Assembly: GCA_016841205.1 (NCBI GenBank)
Contig: JAENZP010000011.1
Location: 50,382-114,381 of the forward strand
Length of the DNA stretch: 64,000 nucleotides
Direction: 5' to 3'
DNA from: Desulfoscipio geothermicus
GTDB taxonomy: Bacteria; Bacillota; Desulfotomaculia; Desulfotomaculales; Desulfallaceae
In this document: in pieces, positions 36,241 to 46,041 of the stretch
Layout: the number at the start of each line of letters is the position of its first letter
How positions within the stretch are numbered: the first letter of the stretch is position 1
Notes under the pieces: generated by a model
The model's input: the letters and a program-made list of their open reading frames with translations, nothing else
Database searches by the model: none
Told to the model about the DNA's origin: nothing
Made by a program: the position numbers and the translations under genes

Positions 36241-37776
36241 CTACATTAAAGGAGCAAATATCCGAAGAATACGCTGTAAAGCCCTGGTAGGCCACTTAAC
36301 AGCGGCATAATCTTCAGATTTAATTTGAATACAGATTTTTAACGTATTTAGGTAATCTTCCTTAAGCTGCCCGACTGCTTCGGATTTAAACAACCAGGCA
36401 CCGCATTCAAAATGCAAATATAAACTCCTAAAGTCCAGGTTAGGCGAACCCACCGTAGCTACTTCATCATCCGCCACAAAGGTTTTGGCATGCATAAAGC
36501 CAGGTTCATATTCATATATTTTTACGCCTGCTTCAATAAGCTGCGGGTAATATGACTGGGTAACCAAGTGAACATACCATTTATCCGGGTGATGAGGGGT
36601 CACAATTCTTACGTCCACCCCAGTTTGGGCAGCCAGGCAAAGAGCGTTAACTACTTCATAGTCCGCTATGAGATATGGTGTATTTATATAAACGTAGCTT
36701 TTTGCTTTATTTATAATATTAAGATAAATATTTTCGGCCACCAGGTATTCATCCAGGGGCATATCCGCATAGGGCTGGACGAAACCGTCGGATTTATACA
36801 AGAGTTGGTTCTGTTGCAATGGCCGGTATTTTTCATAGTCAGTATCCGTTAGCCTTGTCGCATTCCAAAGGTGCAGAAACATAAAGGTAAAACTCCAGGC
36901 GGCCTCACCTTTGATCATAATGCCGGCATCTTTCCAATGGCCATGCTTGGGGTAAACATTAATATATTCATCCGCCAAATTAATACCTCCGGTAAATGCA
37001 ACCAGCCCGTCAATAACAACTATTTTTCTATGATCGCGGTTATTCATACGCAGCGATAAAACCGGTGAAACAGGATTAAAAGCGGTACATTGAATGCCCA
37101 TACCGGTCAGTTTTTGGTTAAACCCGAGGGGCAGGAGATAAATCGAGCCCACATCATCATACATAACCCGTACCTCCACCCCCTCCTGTACCTTTTGCGC
37201 CAGGATTTCCAGGATACTATCCCACATCAGGCCTTCTTCTAAAATAAAAAATTCCAAAAATATATATTGTTGAGCTTGGCTTAACTCTTCCTTTAATTTT
37301 TCGAACATAACCTCACCGGGGGATAAATATTGAGTAACTGTATTTTTATAAACCGGAAATGATGAAGCGTTTAAAATATATTTTGATTGATTGGCTATGT
37401 TCTTGTCCCGGCCCTCCAATTCATTGATAATTTTCTGATCCTGAGCCAGCAAATGTCTGAGATTTAGGAATTCTTTCAGGATCCTTTCTTTAAATATCTT
37501 CATGGGTTTATTATTTCCCAGCACAAAATACAGCAGGGCGCCAACAATGGGCAGGATTAGAATGGGTACAATTATAGCAATTTTGTAAATAGGGTTGCTG
37601 TGGCTGTTAATAATTTGCAACACCAGCAGGGTACTCAGCAGCAAAAAAAGGCCCTGTATATAGATAAAATATTCATTTAGCTGCCAGACAAAGAACAATA
37701 AAAATACTATTTGTACGATAATAGCTATAGTTACGATGGTCATCCTGTTTAAAATAAATTTAAATATTTTCTTCAT
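36241..37776 (-). CDS. cls: Cardiolipin synthase
   Basis: 511 residues from the ATG at 37776; a TTG one codon earlier is also possible. Two N-terminal membrane helices (about 8-30 and 35-55) plus a third near 62-84 are followed by two phospholipase D-type motifs, HRKIVVIDGLVAFTGG and HAKTFVADDEVATVGSPN. It condenses two phosphatidylglycerols into cardiolipin and glycerol at the membrane. The length and layout match Firmicutes Cls. Single gene. Confidence 0.93.
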   Translation of the reverse strand: MKKIFKFILNRMTIVTIAIIVQIVFLLFFVWQLNEYFIYIQGLFLLLSTLLVLQIINSHSNPIYKIAIIVPILILPIVGALLYFVLGNNKPMKIFKERILKEFLNLRHLLAQDQKIINELEGRDKNIANQSKYILNASSFPVYKNTVTQYLSPGEVMFEKLKEELSQAQQYIFLEFFILEEGLMWDSILEILAQKVQEGVEVRVMYDDVGSIYLLPLGFNQKLTGMGIQCTAFNPVSPVLSLRMNNRDHRKIVVIDGLVAFTGGINLADEYINVYPKHGHWKDAGIMIKGEAAWSFTFMFLHLWNATRLTDTDYEKYRPLQQNQLLYKSDGFVQPYADMPLDEYLVAENIYLNIINKAKSYVYINTPYLIADYEVVNALCLAAQTGVDVRIVTPHHPDKWYVHLVTQSYYPQLIEAGVKIYEYEPGFMHAKTFVADDEVATVGSPNLDFRSLYLHFECGAWLFKSEAVGQLKEDYLNTLKICIQIKSEDYAAVKWPTRALQRILRIFAPLM

Positions 37777-37958
37777 CAATTGTATTCTACCCCCCTTCAA
37801 AGGTGCCGGTATGAAAATAATACATCCATTCTGCTATAAATCACAATCTGTTTATGTTAGATAATATGGTAAATAGTAATTTAGATGAAAAACTAAATAT
37901 GATAAAGCAGGAATACATACTTTAGAAAAGAAGGTTATAACAAAGCGAGGTGTATTCA

Positions 37959-38168
37959 ATGTTTAGCTTTGGCTTCCAAAGAAAAACAGTAAAAGAACTT
38001 CGTAAAAATCAGGGATTAACTGCTAAGGAATTGGCCTATCTGATCAAGGTAGATACCGTGAGAATATTACAAATAGAGGATGACAAACTCAAAGACGTGC
38101 CGGAACCGCTTAAGACAAAGCTTATACCAGTTTTGCGGGGCGACCATATGAACAAAATACCTTGGTGA
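37959..38168 (+). CDS. Small XRE-type helix-turn-helix protein
   Basis: 69 residues from the ATG at 37959 (GCGAGGTG upstream). Residues 8-50 (VKELRKNQGLTAKELAYLIK) are a Cro/XRE-type helix-turn-helix, with VDTVRILQIEDDKLKDVPEP following. Nothing else fits in so short a protein. Targets are unknown; it lies alone between cls and the formate dehydrogenase operon. Confidence 0.75.
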   Translation: MFSFGFQRKTVKELRKNQGLTAKELAYLIKVDTVRILQIEDDKLKDVPEPLKTKLIPVLRGDHMNKIPW

Positions 38169-38290
38169 AGCGCCAAAGCTTTTAGGTACTTAAAAATATT
38201 GTTTTCATTATTTATGGTTATGTTATTCCAAACCAATCGCATCTCCCTTGATCGGTTAATGTTTATCATTTATTATAAAAAAAATTTATT

Positions 38291-38326
38291 ATAAAAAAAC
38301 AAGCCCGGTTAGTGAAATAACCAGGC
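38291..38326 (-). terminator. Terminator of the formate dehydrogenase operon
   Basis: On the minus strand GCCTGGTTA and TAACCGGGC pair, then TTGTTTTTTTA follows. It lies 24 bases after the NuoF-like stop codon. Confidence 0.85.
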
Positions 38327-38349
38327 CTGCTCTGCATAAAAAGTTACGC

Positions 38350-39576
38350 TTACGATATCAGCAGTTTTCGCTCATATTCATGTTTGAAATACTGCAGCGT
38401 AGTGAGGATAGGACTCGGAGAAGCCTGACCCAAACCACATAAACAGACTCTCTCCATTACTTTCCCCAACCGGGTCATATTATCAATGTCCTGTGCTGTT
38501 CCTTTGCCCTTATTTATCCTGGTCATAATCTCACAACACCTGAAAGTGCCCTCGCGGCAAGGATTGCATTTCCCACAGGATTCGTCTTTGAAGAATTCGG
38601 CAATACGCCTGACTATATCCACTATATCACGAGTCTCATCCATAACGAATACGGCGCCGGTTCCCAGCGTGGCTCCTATACTGCGCATGGAATCAAAATC
38701 AATAGAGGTATCCAGCAGCAATTCAGGAATAAAGCCGCCCGAAGTTCCTCCAACCTGCACGGCTTTGAACTTACTTCCGTTTTTAACGCCGCCTCCGAAG
38801 TCAAAAATAACTTCTCGGAGTGTAGCTGTAGTAGGCACTTCAATAAAAACCCGATTTTCCACATCACCCGTCAGAGTTAATACTTTGGTTCCCGGATACT
38901 TGGGTGCGCCTATGGCTGCAAACCACTCGGCACCGTTAAGCACTATTTGGGGCAGGTTAGCGAATGTTTCTACGTTGTTGACCACAGTAGGCTTGCCCCA
39001 AAGACCGGAGACACCCGGAAATGGAGGTTTAAAGCGGGGTTCACCGCGATGGCCTTCAATTGATTCAATGAGAGCGGATTCTTCACCGCAGACATAGGCG
39101 CCGCCGCCCATACGCACTTCGATACTGAAATCACCCAGTACTCCTTTGCTGCGGGCTTGATCAATAGCCCGGTTCAGTAGATCTACTACGTAGGGATATT
39201 CTCCCCGGCAGTAAATGTAACCCTGTTTAGCATTGACCGCATGACCGCAAATGGCCATACCCTCAAGCAACTGCTGTGGGTCCTTCTGCACGATAATGCG
39301 GTCTTTATAGGTACCAGGTTCACCTTCGTCAAAATTGCAGACCACATAGGTCACCTTGGCATCGGCGGGCACAAAGCTCCATTTAAGTCCACAGTTAAAA
39401 GCAGCTCCGCCACGGCCGCGCAGGTTTGACTTTTTAATCTCGGCAATAAGATCAGCTCGAGACATGGAACGAGCCTTCTCCAGGCCCTGATAGCCACCGG
39501 TTTGCAGGTAATCTTCGATCTTTTCCGGATCAATATTATCTGCATTGCGCAGAACAATACGTTGTTCTTCAGTCAA
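38350..39576 (-). CDS. NuoF/HndC-like flavin and NAD-binding subunit
   Basis: 408 residues. It carries the NADH/FMN-binding motifs LRGRGGAAF, NFDEGEPGTYKDR and GGGAYVCGEESALIESIEG, and the C-terminal 4Fe-4S site SCGKCNPCREG with a late Cys (VCLCGLG). It lacks the N-terminal thioredoxin-like and C-terminal double-ferredoxin domains of the longest hydrogenase relatives. It is last in the operon, behind the NuoE-like and FdhA genes, so it should exchange electrons between formate dehydrogenase and NAD(H). Confurcation with ferredoxin, known for related complexes, is possible. Confidence 0.92.
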   Translation of the reverse strand: MTEEQRIVLRNADNIDPEKIEDYLQTGGYQGLEKARSMSRADLIAEIKKSNLRGRGGAAFNCGLKWSFVPADAKVTYVVCNFDEGEPGTYKDRIIVQKDPQQLLEGMAICGHAVNAKQGYIYCRGEYPYVVDLLNRAIDQARSKGVLGDFSIEVRMGGGAYVCGEESALIESIEGHRGEPRFKPPFPGVSGLWGKPTVVNNVETFANLPQIVLNGAEWFAAIGAPKYPGTKVLTLTGDVENRVFIEVPTTATLREVIFDFGGGVKNGSKFKAVQVGGTSGGFIPELLLDTSIDFDSMRSIGATLGTGAVFVMDETRDIVDIVRRIAEFFKDESCGKCNPCREGTFRCCEIMTRINKGKGTAQDIDNMTRLGKVMERVCLCGLGQASPSPILTTLQYFKHEYERKLLIS

Positions 39577-39602
39577 ATTAATACCTCCCTTCTATTTTTT
39601 GA

Positions 39603-40049
39603 TTACTTGCATTGAGCCAGTACCGCAGGCACTTGTGCAGGCTTAATATCAACATAGGGCACGCTATTAATGGTGATAACCGGGGTGGCCTGACATTGAC
39701 CAACACACTCGGTAAACTCCAGAGTAAACTTACCGTCCGCCGTAGTCTCACCCATCTTGATGCCCAGCTCTCTTTCCAGAACGGCAATTACTTCCGCAGC
39801 TCCGGCAATATGGCAGGGAGCACTTTCGCAGATCCGAATTATATATTTGCCTCTTTTGCCAACTTTTAAATAGGAATAAAAAGTTGCCGCTCCAAAGGCT
39901 TTAGATGCCGGAATGCCAAACACCGCTGCCGCTTCGCGCACTGCTTCTTCCGGGATATAGTTATATTCTTTTTGGACAGCGTGATAGGCTTCAAGCAATC
40001 CGCCGGGAAGGTCTTTATACTTATTAAGAATTTGTTTATACTCAGCCAT
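39603..40049 (-). CDS. NuoE-like 2Fe-2S subunit
   Basis: 148 residues from the ATG at 40049 (AAGGGGGC upstream); a longer reading overlaps the fdhA 3' end without a ribosome site. The thioredoxin-fold 2Fe-2S cysteines are CESAPC (ICESAPCHIAGA) and CVGQC. It forms the electron path between NuoF and the large subunit in NAD-linked hydrogenases and formate dehydrogenases. The NuoF-like gene follows after 26 bases. Confidence 0.92.
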   Translation of the reverse strand: MAEYKQILNKYKDLPGGLLEAYHAVQKEYNYIPEEAVREAAAVFGIPASKAFGAATFYSYLKVGKRGKYIIRICESAPCHIAGAAEVIAVLERELGIKMGETTADGKFTLEFTECVGQCQATPVITINSVPYVDIKPAQVPAVLAQCK

Positions 40050-40117
40050 CTGATACTGCCCCCTTGATGGAGTTTTTTTATTTGCTTTCGACTCATACAT
40101 TATTCGCCCGGCAGTTG

Positions 40118-42793
40118 TTAGATTTTTTCTATTTTCACTGCACATACTTTATACTCACCGGTTTTAGTGACCGGATCCAAAGCGGCACTAGTCAAAGCAT
40201 TGGTAGGAGTATCCCCGAAATGGAAGGACATCCAAACCATACCTGGGAGAACCCGGTCAGTGACCTTAACTTTGGTGGTAACCTCTCCACGCCGGGAAGT
40301 TACTTTGGCAGTGTCACCATTATCCAATTCCAAACGTACGGCATCTTCCGGGTTAATTTCAGCATACTCTTCCGACCACATACTGCTTATGGCAGTAGAA
40401 TATGGTGTGGTTACATTGTAGTGATACAGTATGCGACCTGTGGATAGTAATAATGGGTACTCCTGATCCGGCAATTCCACGGGTGGTATATGTTCGATCG
40501 GCTGGAACATGCCTTTACCCCTGGTAAATGTGTTAGCGTGCAAATAAGGCGTACCAGGATGATCAGCACTGGGGCACGGCCACTGGATGCCCTTTCTATC
40601 AATACGCGTATAGCTTATACCGCCGTAAGACGGGGTAAGGGAAGACATTTCATTAAAAATCTCCTCAGCACTTCCGTAGTAAGCCGGTAACCCCATTTTT
40701 GTACAAAGTTCTGCTATGACCTGCCAGTTGGTTTTCCCCGGCAAAGGCGCAATTGCTTTTCTAACCCGCTGTACCCTGCGCTCGGTACTGGTAAAGGTGC
40801 CATCCGTTTCCGCAAAACTAGCGGCAGGCAGGATTACATCAGCATATTCTGCGGTTTCAGTCAAGAACAGCTCATGAACCACCAGAAACTCCAACTTCTC
40901 AAGGCCGGAGCGAATATGGTTGCTGTTGGGATCAGTAAGTACAGGGTTTTCACCGAGAATATACATTGCTTTCAAATCACCGGAATTGGCCCGCTCAAAC
41001 ATCTCGGGAATCATCAGCCCGATATCACCGGATAAGGAAACACCCCAGGCCTTCTCGAATTTTTCCCGGGCTGCGGGTTCAATCACCTTCTGATAGCCCG
41101 TAAACACATTGGGCAGTGCTCCCATGTCACAGGCACCCTGCACATTGTTCTGACCACGTATCGGGTTTACACCGGTGCCTGGCCGTCCTAAATGCCCGGT
41201 AAGCATAGCCAGGTTGGCAACGCTCATAACATTGTTTGTTCCACATACATGCTCAGTAATACCCAGGGTATAAAAAGTCATCGCTTTATCGGTGCCGGCA
41301 TATAGGCGGGCCACTGTATAAAGATCTTGGGCCGGTATGCCGGTCAGACCGGACACGTAATCAGGGGTATATTTTTCAACGGCTTCCCTTAATGCCTCAA
41401 AATTTTCTGTTCGTTCTTCAACAAAAGTCTTATCATACAGATCTTCACTAATGATAATATGCATCAGACCATTAAGAAACGGAATATCGGTACCTGGCTG
41501 GATACGCAGCCAGTGATCTGCTTCCTCCGCTAGTTCTATCCGCCGTGGATCCACTACAATGAGTTTAGCTCCCCGGCGTGCCGCCTGCCTCATCTTATAA
41601 CCAATCACCGGGTGTGCTTCAGTGGTATTGGTTCCTACTAACAGCAATAACTCAGCTTGCTCAATCTCAGCGATAGAATTGGTCATCGCGCCGCTGCCGA
41701 AAGAAGTGGCTAGACCAGCCACCGTCGGAGCGTGTCATGTACGGGCACAATGGTCTACGTTATTTGTGCCCATCACCCCCCTGGTAAACTTTTGCATCAG
41801 GTAATTCTCTTCATTGGTACACCTGGCCGAACTTAAAGCGGCAAAGCTATCAGAGCCGTATTTGTTTTTCACTTCGCTTAGCCGATCGGCAATTAAATTT
41901 ATTGCTTCGTCCCAGGATGCTGGTTCGAAATTTCCGTTGCGTTTAATTAATGGAGTAGTCAACCGGCGATTATTATTAACAAAGTCCCAGCCGAATCTTC
42001 CTTTAACACAAAGGGCACGGCCGTTCACCGCACCATCCGGGCTTGTTGTAACCCCTACTATCTGGTTATCTTTGACACACAGGTCGAAACTGCAGCCGGT
42101 GCCGCAAAATGGGCAGGTGGTTCTCACTTTTTGTAATTCCCAGCTTCTGGCCTTACCATGCATCTGCTTTTCCGTCAATGCGCCGGTGGGACAAACTGCA
42201 ACGCATTGACCACAAAAAACGCAATCGGAGTCCACATAGGGAACATCACCCGCTGTGGTTACCTTGCGATTGTACCCACGATTCATGTAAGACAGGTTGT
42301 CCTTCCCGGTAATTTCTTCACAGGCCCTTACGCAGGCACCGCATTGAATACATTTGTTCAAGTTACGGATAATAAATGGATTGCTCTCATCAACAGCATA
42401 ATTGTGCTTTTCTCCCACAAAGCGACTGCCTTTAACGCCATATTGATAGGCGTAATCAGCCAACCTGCAATCTCCCATCTTGTCACAGGTCATACAATCC
42501 AAAGGGTGGTTAGCGATCAGCAGTTCCAATATAATCCTGCGCGCTTCAATGACAGCAGGCGATTCGGTGTGTACTACCATTCCAGGCGTCACTGGTGTTA
42601 CGCATGAAGCGGGCAAAAGCACATTTCCCTCTACTTCTACTACACATAAGCGACATTGCCCCATAGGACTTAGGTCAGGAACATAACATAATCTAGGAAT
42701 ATTAATCCCAGCATTTTCGGCAGCCTGGAGTATGGTACTCCCTGCCAAGGTTTCGACATCCTTTCCGTTGATTTTCAGTTTAATGAGTTCCAT
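40118..42793 (-). CDS. fdhA: Selenocysteine-containing formate dehydrogenase, catalytic subunit
   Basis: 891 residues if the in-frame UGA at 41735-41737 is read as Sec (residue 353). Start ATG 42793 has GGAGGG nine bases away. N-terminal NuoG-like part: 2Fe-2S (PRLCYVP, CRLC, ASC), the HPLDCMTCDKMGDC site and two 4Fe-4S motifs (CIQCGACVRACE, CVFCGQCVAVCP). Then the FDH core with CPFCGTGC, VDHCART-U-HAPTVAGLATS and a C-terminal MGD domain. Cytosolic, oxidising formate to CO2 or the reverse, with the NuoE/NuoF-like subunits below. Sequence on both sides of UGA continues in the same frame and matches FDH, so it is not a broken gene. Confidence 0.93.
41700..41737 (-). promoter_or_regulatory. Bacterial SECIS-like hairpin behind the UGA codon
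   Basis: Thirteen bases... counted from the UGA, GTGGCT pairs with AGCCAC around a GGTCT loop (41722-41706). The same GGUCU loop caps the SECIS of E. coli fdhF, at a comparable distance, which is where SelB binds. Confidence 0.85.
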
Positions 42794-42833
42794 TATCGCC
42801 ATCCCTCCTAACGTTTTATATGCATAAGGCAAT

Positions 42834-42858
42834 AAAAAACCTCCCTATTAAAGGAGGA
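42834..42858 (-). terminator. Terminator-type platform of the fdhA Moco RNA
   Basis: On the minus strand CCTCCT and AGGGAGG pair around TTTAAT and run into TTTTTTATT. It lies between the Moco RNA and the fdhA start. Confidence 0.7.
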
Positions 42859-43015
42859 TGCTTTTAAGATTCCTGATAAAACAGGACACCGCTTAGCCTT
42901 CAAATGCACGCTCCCCCTATTCGAAAACAATTTACAGTGCCGATTGCAATTAAATGCCCAACGCGCTACCCGGGCAAATAGTCGGGCAACATAAATTGCT
43001 TTCACCGGCCAGTTA

Positions 43016-43123
43016 CTCCTTTCCAAGTAAGGGAGGCAAACCCATTTCCAGATTTACCGTACAGGTGGTATACCATGTCGGCTAAGTCCCCATGGCCGAA
43101 GCTTTAGGGAAAGTAGCTTGGAG
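43016..43123 (-). promoter_or_regulatory. Moco RNA motif (riboswitch) before fdhA
   Basis: Minus strand begins CTCCAAGCTAC, contains CATGGTATACCACC, GGAAATGG, then GCCTCCCTTACTTGG and ends GGAAAGGAG. It is longer (108 bases) than its sisters because of an extra hairpin with GGCCATGGGGACTTAGCC. It would adjust formate dehydrogenase to cofactor supply. Confidence 0.87.
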
Positions 43124-43139
43124 CTAAGCTTTTGAAAGT

Positions 43140-44007
43140 ATATACAATTTTATGGTAATATAATTTGGCAACGTTATTAAAATTACTTGTACAGCGAATA
43201 AATAGAAGGTATAAACTCAAGGAGAACCACTATGCTTTTTTAAGCATAACGACCTTGACCGTTGCTTTCGTAAGTAAAAGGGACTGTTATAGTTATAAAA
43301 TGCTACTTGCCTCCTTGTTAATATTTTTGTTAACCAATCGTTATGCTTATTAAAGCATAACGATTGGTTAAGTTATAGTATTTACTTCGTAAGTGGAAGT
43401 AAATACTATAACTATAAATATATTGTATAAGAAATAATGATTAAATATAATAGCTTAATAGCATGGAAGAATGATTAACTAAAGGATGAAAAAGTAGATT
43501 AACCCTTGGGTTACTTCCTCTCGCACTTTAATGCTAACCTTTATGATGTAATTCTTTTTTCCATATCTTTACATGGCAGTGTTTTGGTTGACGCTAGATG
43601 ATTAAATCTCAGCACAGAGACGCATGATATTGCGTGGCATGTTATACAGTACACATTTAAAAATATTATCTGTTATGCCAAATAATTTTAATGGTTTTAA
43701 AGAATACATAGTTACAACTACATAAATAATAAAGCTAAATAACATTGAAAGTATATATCACAAACTATATTTGATACAAAACCCAAAATTATAATGTCAA
43801 ATTCCTTTACACACATGTTTTTACAGTAATATTCGACATCTATGCAGAAAATATGTAAGCCGCCGGTAATATTCAAAGTAATAGGAACACTGGGAGAAAC
43901 GAATAAACCAATCCTTTCGCTGTTAAAGGGTAAGCGGTAAAATTCTATTAAAGCAAAGGCCGGAAAATTAGAACTGCTAATAGATATAGCAATTTTTGGG
44001 GAAGGTT
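43140..44007. other. Long AT-rich intergenic region
   Basis: About 870 bases without a convincing gene. The left part carries the palindromic repeats listed separately. At 43842-43940 a plus frame of 32 residues (CKPPVIFKVIGTLGETNK) has no ribosome site and is probably chance or a relic. No tRNA, riboswitch or transposase signature was seen. Confidence 0.5.
43231..43413. repeat. Cluster of three palindromic repeats
   Basis: Hairpin one: TATGCTT/AAGCATA (43231-43248). Hairpin two: 19-bp perfect arms 43330-43348 and 43353-43371, starting TTAACCAATCG. Hairpin three, abutting it: 17-bp perfect arms 43371-43387 and 43397-43413 (AGTTATAGTATTTACTT). AAGCATAACGA and TTATAGTTATAAA occur in both halves of the block, so it looks like a duplicated unit, perhaps a small non-autonomous element. 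Confidence 0.7.
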
Positions 44008-44976
44008 ATGAAATACTATAACAAATCAGCATATATACTTGTCTTTGTAATTGCTATAATTCTTGTTTCTGTATTAGTAAAACATCAATTATTTGACTCT
44101 AACTTAATTAATAGTAAAAATAAAATTACTAAAAATAAAAACACTATAATTTTTAACAGGGATGCCAAGTTTAGCTCCGATCATAAATTTACATATATAG
44201 TATTCATACAAGGCTTAGGAAGCAGATGTAACGGGACTCGTTATGGTAATATAGGCTTTAGTTATATTCGAAGAAGACTTACTTCGTATGGTTTCCAATA
44301 TCGTGATAAAAGGTTTTTACAATATAGCTATACCGGGGGAGAAGTTAAGGCTGGAAAGTGGTTCCCTAATAAGTATGGTCCCGAAGATACAGGCCAACCT
44401 ATTGAAATAAGTGTAAAAATTTTAACCGATTTAATTAGGGAATTGTCGGCTGCCAATCCAAATGCCCAATTTATAATTGTGGGGCATAGCCTGGGAGGAG
44501 TTATTGCCTTTGATTTTACAAGTAAATATAAAGAGGATAATGGTCGTAGAATAAAAGGGGTGGTAACGCTAGATGCACCCCTATCCGGCTATATATATAA
44601 TGTTCCTAATATTGTTTTAAATATTTTAGAGAATAACGGCTCAGTTTGGGGAAGTACTGCGGTACGAGAGTTAATTTTACAAAATGAATTTAAAATAGAA
44701 TTGGAAAGTATGAGAAGGCAAGCTGCTCAAAGACTTCAAAAAAACGGTGTACATCTGGCTACATTCGCTACCCAACAGGACTTAATTGTTCCCTACCATT
44801 CAGCTTATTTAAGAGATATAAACAATAAACCTATTACGGAAGGTGACATTATTTCTGTTAGCAGATTAGGAAAACTTCCTGATAGCCTTTATGGACATAG
44901 GCAAATATTAGAGGAAGATTTAATAGTCGATTATATTATGTCTATCTTAAAAACTGAGCTTCCTCCGGGAAAATAG
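44008..44976 (+). CDS. Membrane-anchored lipase-like alpha/beta hydrolase
   Basis: 322 residues from the ATG at 44008 (GGGGAAGG upstream). One N-terminal helix (about 7-25, AYILVFVIAIILVSV) would anchor the protein outside the membrane. The nucleophile elbow is VGHSLGG (Ser near 165), with the oxyanion-side QGLGSRCNGTRYGN near 72-85 and a late His in YGHRQILEE. It resembles PGAP1/lipase-class acyl hydrolases. Flanking regions are non-coding on both sides; its low G+C differs from the riboswitch-operon genes and may reflect transfer. Confidence 0.75.
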   Translation: MKYYNKSAYILVFVIAIILVSVLVKHQLFDSNLINSKNKITKNKNTIIFNRDAKFSSDHKFTYIVFIQGLGSRCNGTRYGNIGFSYIRRRLTSYGFQYRDKRFLQYSYTGGEVKAGKWFPNKYGPEDTGQPIEISVKILTDLIRELSAANPNAQFIIVGHSLGGVIAFDFTSKYKEDNGRRIKGVVTLDAPLSGYIYNVPNIVLNILENNGSVWGSTAVRELILQNEFKIELESMRRQAAQRLQKNGVHLATFATQQDLIVPYHSAYLRDINNKPITEGDIISVSRLGKLPDSLYGHRQILEEDLIVDYIMSILKTELPPGK

Positions 44977-45136
44977 AATGTGGTAAAACCATTCGTGGTT
45001 ATTAGATCTAAAACATGATAATAGGTAAGTACGTTTGCGTTAACGGTTAAATGACAAAGCATTTACGAAAAGGAATGCTTTGCACTGATATATTATTTAG
45101 GAGGAATAGAGCCTATTTTACTCATTTATATGTCGA

Positions 45137-45261
45137 CTATTTATCAACAGCATATCCGCAACCACAGAATCCCATACCAAATACCAGGAGTATCAGTATG
45201 AGAAACAGTATGAAACCTCTCCAGAACCGCAGCCAACACCACAACCTTCTCCGTAGGCCAT
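45137..45261 (-). pseudogene. Frameshifted YjcZ-like small spore-associated protein
   Basis: From ATG 45261 (GGGG upstream) the frame gives MAYGEGCGVGCGSG and then stops early. A shift by one frame opens GFILFLILILLVFGMGFCGC, then GYAVDK and TAG at 45137-45139. A Gly/Cys-rich head followed by one hydrophobic helix is the YjcZ plan. Either a true frameshift or a sequence error. Confidence 0.5.
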
Positions 45262-45563
45262 GTTTTTCCCCTTTCTTTGTAAAGTAAGGTTATTACTAAC
45301 CCTCCGATTTTTTATAATATGGGGAATAGTGATTTAATAATATGGGGAATAGTGAATTTTTGTTACAGAAGTGACATAATTTATAAAGTCCCGGATAAAA
45401 TGTAAGTACACTAGGGCCGGAAACATATTTGACGGATAGAAGATGCTCAACTTCAAAAATCTGGTTATAAAATAACTTCTCTATAAACACCAAAAACTTA
45501 GCATTTATACAGTAAATAAGTATAAACAAGGCCATGGAACTTAGACCCAGGAAATATTGCATG

Positions 45564-45766
45564 TTAGTGGTCTGTACAAAAAGTTAATTTTGGTTTAAAA
45601 GAGAATAATATAATAATATCCTCACTAATATCCAGTGGGACAGGGCTGCAGCAGTTGCCGGCGCCACTGCTGCACCTTCCACCGGATCCTTTCACCGCAA
45701 TATCTGCATAATTTTTACGAATAAATTCCCTATGGCTTCTTTATCTTCTATAAAATCACCTTCCAT
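45564..45766 (-). pseudogene. N-terminal remnant of an arsenite methyltransferase (ArsM-like)
   Basis: ATG 45766 begins MEGDFIEDKEAI; after a frame change the sequence reads REFIRKNYADIAVKGSGG, then a Cys-rich CSSGAGNCCSP and ISEDI. The N-terminus of Firmicute ArsM proteins has this YA-x-IAVKG start and a CC-rich stretch. The SAM-binding domain is missing. The frame ends at 45564-45566. The rest of 45262-46041 holds nothing else except a minus-strand terminator-like GCGCAT/TTGCGT hairpin at about 45816-45843. Confidence 0.55.
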
Positions 45767-46041
45767 CTTTTTGTAGCTTATAAGATCTTATTAAATAAAG
45801 ATGCAGTATAAGAAAAAAAGACGCAATTTTTATGCGCCTTTATATTAGTAAAATATTTACGATGACTATATTTATGTTTATAATTTTTTTTAAATGTTTA
45901 TCTCTTTCCCCGGTCGGATTCGATTTTCACATCTAGCATGTTTGCTTAATCGGCAGCTCTAATAAAACGAGGGCTATTTGAGCTCGGGAGAGTAATGTTG
46001 TTATTTTGTAGTAATTGTGTTGCGCATTTTTAACCCTTATT

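Noticed and set aside
40118..42832. Two separate formate dehydrogenase genes or a nonsense mutation
   Set aside because: Both halves are in the same frame, the stop is UGA at the catalytic position, and a SECIS-like hairpin follows at once.
45051..45562. Open frames of 78 and 88 residues in the gap after the lipase-like gene
   Set aside because: No ribosome sites and non-protein-like composition; the YjcZ-like relic on the minus strand explains part of the region better.
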